Shown piece after piece: positions 5,490 through 10,079 of a stretch of 10,079 nucleotides of DNA. The stretch spans positions 1 to 10,079 of the forward strand of contig JALQUQ010000080.1 in the NCBI GenBank assembly GCA_023263735.1, read 5' to 3'. Below the pieces are notes generated by a model. The model was given only the letters and a program-made list of their open reading frames with translations. It was not told the origin of the DNA and did no database searches. Each line of letters starts with the position of its first letter. Within the stretch, counting starts at the first letter, position 1. The position numbers and the translations under genes were made by a program. The DNA comes from Paracoccaceae bacterium. Its GTDB lineage: Bacteria; Pseudomonadota; Alphaproteobacteria; Rhodobacterales; Rhodobacteraceae.

Positions 5490-6968
5490 ATGAAAATTCT
5501 ACTCGGGGTCGTCTCTGGTCTGGCGCTGTCCGCGTCGCTCGCATGGGCAGAGCCATCCGGCGTGTTCCGGCAAGCGCATGAGGTCGGTTCGGGTTCGGCA
5601 TCCAGCCTTGACCCGATTTCCAAGGGACGCGTCTTTCAGGTAACTGAAAAGATCATGAGTCGTCTTGTCCGTCCTGACATGGATGGCCGCCCGTCGCCGG
5701 ATCTGGCGGTCAGCTGGTCGGCCAATGCGGATGCAACGGAATGGACGCTGATGCTGCGCGAAGGCGTGACGTTCCACGATGGATCGACCTTCGGTTCTGA
5801 GGATGTGGTCTATTCACTGAAACGCGTACTAGACCCCGAAATGGACAGCCCTGCGCGCTCGGCCATTGCGATGATCAACAAGGTCGAGGCGATTGATGGA
5901 AAAACCGTCAAGCTTACGCTCGACAATTCCTTTGCCGACTTGCCGCTGTTGCTGATGGATTACCGCCTGCGGATGATCCCTGAAGGCTCGGGCGACACGA
6001 TTGCGACCACTGGCATTGGCACCGGCCCCTTCAAGCTTGTCAGCTTCGATGCCGAAGGCACAACCAAGCTGGCGGCCAATATGGACTACTTTGAAGGTGC
6101 TCCGGGCGTGGCGGAGATGGAGATCATCGGAATTACCGACGGTCAGGCCCGTTTGCAGGCCCTGCTTGGTGGTCAGATAGACATGGAGCGCGGGATCACC
6201 GCCCAGCAGAGCGTGATGCTCAAAGGATCGAACCGGTTCCACATCCAGACCATCCCGACCGGCAACTGGCGCGGTCTTGTGTTCCGGACCGATGTGGCAC
6301 CGTTTGATGACCCCAGGGTGCGCAAGGCACTGCGGCTTGCCGCCGACCGTCAGGGCATGATTGATCTGGTGATGGGCGGTGGTGCGGTTGTCGCCTGTGA
6401 TTCACCTGTTGGACCACGCGACCAATACCGCGCCGACATCTCCTGCCCGCAGGATGTTGATCAGGCCAAGGCATTGCTGGCCGAGGCCGGTTTCGCCGAC
6501 GGGATCGACATCGACGTGCATGTTGCAACGCTCGAACCGACGTGGCCGGTGATTGCCGAGGTGTATCAGGAACAGGCCGCTGCCGCCGGAATTCGCGTGA
6601 ACATCGTTCAGGTGCCTTCTGACGGGTATTGGAACCAGGTCTGGATGCAGAAAGACGCAGTTGCGACCCGTTGGAACGAACGTCCGGCGGATCAGGCATT
6701 GAACGAAATCTATCTGAGCACCGCCAAGTGGAACGAAAGCTACTACAAAGACCCGGCATTTGATGCGCTGTTGTCGCAAGCGCGGCAAGAGTTGGACTTT
6801 GACGCGCGGAAGGCCCTGTATGTTCGGGCTCAAAAACACCTGTGGGAGACCGCAGGCACGCTGATCCCGTATCATGTGACGCGGCTTGTCGGCACGACGG
6901 CACGTGTCGGTAATCTCGATGCGGTTGAAAACAACGCGGTCCGCTGGCACCTTGTGACGGTAGACTGA
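5490..6968 (+). CDS. Peptide/nickel-type ABC transporter periplasmic binding protein (SBP family 5)
   Basis: A secreted solute receptor of 492 residues that delivers its ligand to the membrane permease. The signal peptide is clear: MKIL, a hydrophobic core (LGVVSGLALSASL) and an AWA cleavage site, with processing expected after A20. The mature part shows family hallmarks: DLAVSWSANADATEWTLMLR, FHDGSTFGSEDVVYSLKRVL (the conserved acidic-aromatic YSLKRVLDP segment), GTGPFKLVSFDAEG and ANMDYFEGAPGVAEMEII. The length is typical of DppA/OppA relatives. It is not a lipoprotein, having no lipobox cysteine. It is the first and probably most highly expressed gene of the operon, followed by a stem-loop and the permeases. 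Ligand class within the family (dipeptide, oligopeptide, glutathione, opine, nickel and others) cannot be set by eye; the adjacent peptidase favours a peptide-like ligand. Confidence 0.9.
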   Translation: MKILLGVVSGLALSASLAWAEPSGVFRQAHEVGSGSASSLDPISKGRVFQVTEKIMSRLVRPDMDGRPSPDLAVSWSANADATEWTLMLREGVTFHDGSTFGSEDVVYSLKRVLDPEMDSPARSAIAMINKVEAIDGKTVKLTLDNSFADLPLLLMDYRLRMIPEGSGDTIATTGIGTGPFKLVSFDAEGTTKLAANMDYFEGAPGVAEMEIIGITDGQARLQALLGGQIDMERGITAQQSVMLKGSNRFHIQTIPTGNWRGLVFRTDVAPFDDPRVRKALRLAADRQGMIDLVMGGGAVVACDSPVGPRDQYRADISCPQDVDQAKALLAEAGFADGIDIDVHVATLEPTWPVIAEVYQEQAAAAGIRVNIVQVPSDGYWNQVWMQKDAVATRWNERPADQALNEIYLSTAKWNESYYKDPAFDALLSQARQELDFDARKALYVRAQKHLWETAGTLIPYHVTRLVGTTARVGNLDAVENNAVRWHLVTVD

Positions 6969-6978
6969 TCTGCACATC

Positions 6979-7003
6979 TGCGGGGGGCGGTTTGCCCCCC
7001 GCA
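6979..7003 (+). promoter_or_regulatory. Intercistronic GC-rich stem-loop after the binding-protein gene
   Basis: TGCGGGGGGC (6979-6988), loop GGTTT, then GCCCCCCGCA (6994-7003) gives a perfect 10-bp hairpin. No T-run follows, so it is not a standard intrinsic terminator. Such hairpins between binding-protein and permease genes are known, for example in the maltose operon, to protect the upstream message and raise its level over the downstream genes. That role is inferred here. Confidence 0.75.
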
Positions 7004-7028
7004 TTCACCATCCGAATGGATTGTCTGT

Positions 7029-7988
7029 ATGCTGGCCATGCTCTTGCGGCGGTTGGGTCTTGGGGCCATCACCGTCTGGATTGTTTCCGTCATCATTTTC
7101 GTCGGCGTCGAAATCCTGCCGGGGGATGCCTGCACCGCGTTTCTGGAACGCGAGGCCAAGGGCAAACTGCTTGAAAACTGTCGTGAAGATCTGGGGCTAA
7201 ACCGGTCAGCGATTACACGCTACGCCGAATGGGCGGGAAATGCGCTTCGGGGTGATCTGGGCGTATCGGCAAACGGCCAAAAACAGATTTCGGAACTTGT
7301 CGGCTTTCGGTTGCGCAACACGTTGCTGTTGGCCTCGGGCGCCATGCTGGTCGGCATTCCTCTGGCGTTGTTTCTTGGTATCGTTGCCGCGCTGTGGCGC
7401 GACCGGCCGATGGATATTATGGTTTCAACAACGGCCATTGCCGCTATGACAATCCCCGAATTTGTCTCTGCGACGTTGCTCATTCTTGTTTTCTCGGTCT
7501 GGCTGGGCTGGGTGCCGGGTATCGTTCTGACTTCGGCCAATGCGCCGCTGGCCGAGTTTTTTCCCGAAGTCTTGCTGCCCATTGGCGTTCTGACGCTGGT
7601 GATGACGGCGCATATCCTGCGCACGGTGCGATCTTCGGTGATCGAAACTATGGCGTCGGATTATGCGCAGATGGCTCTCTTAAAGGGCTTGCCTTATTGG
7701 CAGATCGTGTTCCGGCACATCCTGCCCAATGCGCTCTTGCCCACGATCAATGTTGTGGCTCTGACGATTGCGTGGCTCTTGGGCGGTGTGGTCGTGATTG
7801 AAACCGTGTTCAACTATCCGGGTCTCGGGCGGATGATGATCGACAGCATCTCGGACCGGGATTTGCCGGTTACGCAGGCGATCGCGCTGATCATCGCCAC
7901 GGTCTATGTCGGCGTAAACCTGCTGGCCGATCTGCTGACGATGATCGCCAATCCGCGTTTGCGCACCGTTCACATGCGGCGGAGCTGA
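7029..7988 (+). CDS. Peptide ABC transporter permease, DppB-like
   Basis: An inner-membrane channel subunit of 319 residues. Six hydrophobic spans are visible, around residues 9-30, 98-122, 132-160, 180-200, 236-260 and 282-304. A soluble periplasmic segment follows the first span, as in DppB/OppB. The cytoplasmic EAA loop that docks the ATPase is DYAQMALLKGLPYWQIVF (211-228), and FNYPGLGRMM (261-270) is a family signature. The start ATG 7029 has only a weak ribosome site; the in-frame ATG at 7038 is an alternative. It follows the stem-loop and is separated by 3 bp from the second permease gene. Cysteines at 35 and 51 lie in the periplasmic part and could form a disulfide, which is speculative. 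Confidence 0.9.
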   Translation: MLAMLLRRLGLGAITVWIVSVIIFVGVEILPGDACTAFLEREAKGKLLENCREDLGLNRSAITRYAEWAGNALRGDLGVSANGQKQISELVGFRLRNTLLLASGAMLVGIPLALFLGIVAALWRDRPMDIMVSTTAIAAMTIPEFVSATLLILVFSVWLGWVPGIVLTSANAPLAEFFPEVLLPIGVLTLVMTAHILRTVRSSVIETMASDYAQMALLKGLPYWQIVFRHILPNALLPTINVVALTIAWLLGGVVVIETVFNYPGLGRMMIDSISDRDLPVTQAIALIIATVYVGVNLLADLLTMIANPRLRTVHMRRS

Positions 7989-7991
7989 CCC

Positions 7992-8879
7992 ATGGATGAT
8001 CCAGCCACCTATCAACGCCCCGGCCCGCTTGCACGTTTCCTTACCGTTATTAGCGATATCGTCTCGCGTCCCTCCGGGGCCATCGGGCTTGGGCTTGTCG
8101 CCCTTCACCTGCTTTTGGCGCTCTCGGGGCCGTGGATCGTTCCCTATTCCTTTACCGAGATGAATGCGGGGCTGATGCTGTCGCAACCATCTTCGGCACA
8201 TTGGCTGGGGACAGATCATTTGGGACGTGACACGCTCACACGCACGCTTTTGGGCGGGCGCGAAGCTATCCTCGTGACTGGCATCGCCACCCCCTTGGCC
8301 GTGCTTTGGGGGGGGCTTCTGGGGGTGTTCGTGGGCCTTGCCGGGGGACGGCTAGACGAAGTGCTGATGCGTATCGTCGATGCGTTTCTGTCGCTGCCGT
8401 GGATTCTCAAGATGCTTGTGCTGATCGTGACCTTTGGCACGGGAATCGAGGTGCTGATTCCGACGCTGGCGTTCTTCTATGGCATTCCGGTGATCCGCAT
8501 CGCGCGCGCCGCCACGCATGACGTCGTTGCACGCGATTTTGTGCAGGCAGCCCGCGCCCGTGGCCATGGACGCGCTACAATCATCTGGCGCGAGCTTTTG
8601 CCGAATGTCCGCGACGCGCTGCTTGTCGAGGGGGCGATGCGCTGGTCATGGATGCTGCTTGCCTTTTCCTCGCTCTCCTTTCTGGGATTTGGTGTATCGC
8701 CACCGACGCCGGATTGGGGGCTGATGATCGCCGATGCGCGGGGCTTTATGTCGTTCTCGCCGCTGGGGGTTCTGGCGCCGATGGTCGGGCTATCGTCGCT
8801 GATTATCGGCATCAACCTGACCGCCGATGCGCTGGCCAAGGCGCTTGGCATCGACCGCGCACAAAAGGCCCCGGTATGA
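7992..8879 (+). CDS. Peptide ABC transporter permease, DppC-like
   Basis: The second channel subunit, 295 residues, a partner of the DppB-like protein in a heterodimeric inner-membrane pore. It has a short cytoplasmic N-terminus, a first span at about 30-50, and the family marker HWLGTDHLGRDTLTR (70-84). Multiple spans follow at about 93-118, 135-165, 215-233 and 255-280. The EAA coupling loop is RDFVQAARARGHGRATIIW (181-199), and LSFLGFGVSPPTPDWGLM (228-245) is a strong hallmark. GGAG at 7981-7984, inside the end of the previous gene, is a well-placed ribosome site. The stop overlaps the ATPase start by 4 bp (ATGA). Confidence 0.92.
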   Translation: MDDPATYQRPGPLARFLTVISDIVSRPSGAIGLGLVALHLLLALSGPWIVPYSFTEMNAGLMLSQPSSAHWLGTDHLGRDTLTRTLLGGREAILVTGIATPLAVLWGGLLGVFVGLAGGRLDEVLMRIVDAFLSLPWILKMLVLIVTFGTGIEVLIPTLAFFYGIPVIRIARAATHDVVARDFVQAARARGHGRATIIWRELLPNVRDALLVEGAMRWSWMLLAFSSLSFLGFGVSPPTPDWGLMIADARGFMSFSPLGVLAPMVGLSSLIIGINLTADALAKALGIDRAQKAPV

Positions 8880-10079
8880 CGCAAGAGACACCTTCCACTG
8901 TTCACATGATCGAGATCGAAAACCTCAGCGTCGGGTTCCGTGGCCGTTCGGGGCAGATGCTTCCGGTTCTGCGAAATATCTCGCTGAGCGTCGCAGCAGG
9001 CGAAAGCATCGGTCTTGTTGGCGAAAGTGGGTCCGGCAAGAGCACGCTGGCGCTTGCGATGATGGGATATCTCAAGACCGGCCTTCAGGTTATGGACGGC
9101 ACCGCCCGGTTTCAGGGCCTTGACATGTTCGCGCAGAATCGCAGGGCGCTTGAGGCGATCCGCGGCGGGCGGCTGGGCCTGATCCCGCAGAATTCGGGCC
9201 AGTCCCTGACCCCCAGCCTTCGCATCGGTGCGCAGATCCGCGAAGCCCTGCGCCTGCACAGCGCCTTGCCCAAAGACCGGCATGCTGCGCGGGTGATTGA
9301 ATTGCTTGGGCAGGTGCGCCTTCCCGATCCGGAGGCGATTACCCGCCGCTATCCGCATGAATTGTCCGGCGGGCAACAGCAACGCGCAGCAATCGCCATG
9401 GCCTTGGCGGGCGAGCCGGAGGCGCTGTTGCTGGATGAGCCGACCACGGGGCTAGATGTGACGACGCAGGCCCATATCCTTGAACTTCTGCGCGATCTGG
9501 CGCGCGAGACAGGCATGGCGATGGTCTATGTCAGCCATGATCTTGGCGCGATTGCCCGGGTCTGCGACCGCGTGGCAGTGATGTATGCGGGCGAGGTGGT
9601 GCTGGAAGGCACATCGCGGCAGGTGCTGCGCGATCCGGGCCATCCGTATGCGCGCGGGTTGTTGGCGTCCATTCCGAAGCTGTCCGATACCTGCCTCCCC
9701 CGCGCGCTGGATGGTCGTCCGCCCGCACCCGGTCAGGCTGGCGCGGGTTGCGCATTCATGCCGCGATGCGCGATCGCCGAAACCCGCTGCGGCGAGACGC
9801 GGCCCGAATTGCGGCCGACCGCGGTCGGGCACAGCCGGTGCCACCTGACGGAAAAGGTCCGTGATCTCCCCCTAACCGGAGAGCGTGAAACCGGCGATCG
9901 GATCCTGCCCGAAACGCCCGCGCTTGGGCTGGAGGATGTGGCGATCACCTATGCCGTGCCGAGCCTTTTCGATCAGCTTCTGGGGCGCAAGCCACAAGTG
10001 GTGGCGACAGTTGACAATATCTCGGTCACTCTGCGCCAAGGGGAAACGCTTGGCCTTGTGGGTGAAAGCGGTTCGGGCA
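8876..10079 (+). CDS. Fused double-ATPase subunit (DppD-DppF-like), 3' end beyond window
   Basis: The energy-coupling ABC ATPase on the cytoplasmic face. The frame is open from ATG 8876 through the window end (401 codons plus one base). Domain 1 has Walker A GESGSGKST (49-57), Q-loop Q105, signature LSGGQQQR (163-170), Walker B LLLDEPT (184-190) and switch histidine H221. The oligopeptide-type C-terminal extension follows (HPYARGLLASIP) with cysteines C292, C298, C305 and C322 spaced as in the cysteine motif reported to hold an iron-sulfur cluster in DppD relatives. A linker of about 25 residues leads to a second nucleotide-binding domain (GLEDVAITYAV from 351; LRQGETLGLVGESGSG at 386-401, its Walker A), cut at the edge. 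One polypeptide therefore probably supplies both ATPases. Translation is coupled to the permease by the ATGA overlap. Confidence 0.92.
   Translation, partial: MTQETPSTVHMIEIENLSVGFRGRSGQMLPVLRNISLSVAAGESIGLVGESGSGKSTLALAMMGYLKTGLQVMDGTARFQGLDMFAQNRRALEAIRGGRLGLIPQNSGQSLTPSLRIGAQIREALRLHSALPKDRHAARVIELLGQVRLPDPEAITRRYPHELSGGQQQRAAIAMALAGEPEALLLDEPTTGLDVTTQAHILELLRDLARETGMAMVYVSHDLGAIARVCDRVAVMYAGEVVLEGTSRQVLRDPGHPYARGLLASIPKLSDTCLPRALDGRPPAPGQAGAGCAFMPRCAIAETRCGETRPELRPTAVGHSRCHLTEKVRDLPLTGERETGDRILPETPALGLEDVAITYAVPSLFDQLLGRKPQVVATVDNISVTLRQGETLGLVGESGSG

Noticed and set aside
5285..5623. 113-residue N-terminal extension of the S51 peptidase
   Set aside because: The extension is low-complexity, would cross the shared operator and run into the divergent gene, and ATG 5284 has both a ribosome site and the expected family start.
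6979..7003. Hairpin as an intrinsic transcription terminator
   Set aside because: No run of T follows the stem and the operon clearly continues into permease and ATPase genes.
6220..7011. A 263-codon minus-strand open frame inside the binding-protein gene
   Set aside because: Its composition (Arg/Ser/Pro-rich) is that of the complement of a real gene, and the plus strand encodes an unmistakable SBP family 5 protein.

Overview
The window looks like alphaproteobacterial chromosomal or plasmid DNA, most likely from the Rhodobacterales (Roseobacter/Paracoccus relatives). This is inferred from the GC-rich coding sequence, the style of the IS6-family transposase, and the gene families present: a GcvA-like LysR regulator, a DmdA/GcvT-like enzyme and a Dpp-type peptide ABC transporter. 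No RNA gene, CRISPR array or phage gene was seen.

Layout. Positions 1-519 hold nested remnants of IS6-family insertion sequences: three IS ends in the same orientation, each abutting the truncated body of the previous copy. From 521 to 3542 a compact minus-strand operon encodes, in transcription order, a PanE/ApbA-family 2-oxoacid reductase, a fumarylacetoacetate-hydrolase-family enzyme and a GcvT/DmdA-like folate-dependent transferase. A divergent plus-strand LysR regulator of the GcvA type follows (3686-4642). It overlaps tail-to-tail with a minus-strand S51 (peptidase E-like) peptidase (4586-5284). From 5490 to the right edge runs a plus-strand peptide/nickel-type ABC transporter operon: periplasmic binding protein, a stem-loop, two permeases, and a fused double ATPase cut by the window end.

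How it may work together. The two divergent intergenic regions (upstream of lysR, and between the peptidase and the transporter) share a 25-bp element identical at 20 positions: TATGAAT, a variable six, then TTCTTTATCCAT. The second copy is a near-perfect inverted repeat. The simplest reading is a common operator for the LysR protein. It would tie import of a peptide-like compound (transporter), its hydrolysis (S51 peptidase) and downstream metabolism (reductase, FAH-family enzyme, GcvT-like transferase) into one regulon. The substrate cannot be told from sequence. The IS6 remnants end one base beyond the stop codon of the last gene of the catabolic operon, so anything once encoded downstream may have been lost by IS-mediated deletion.
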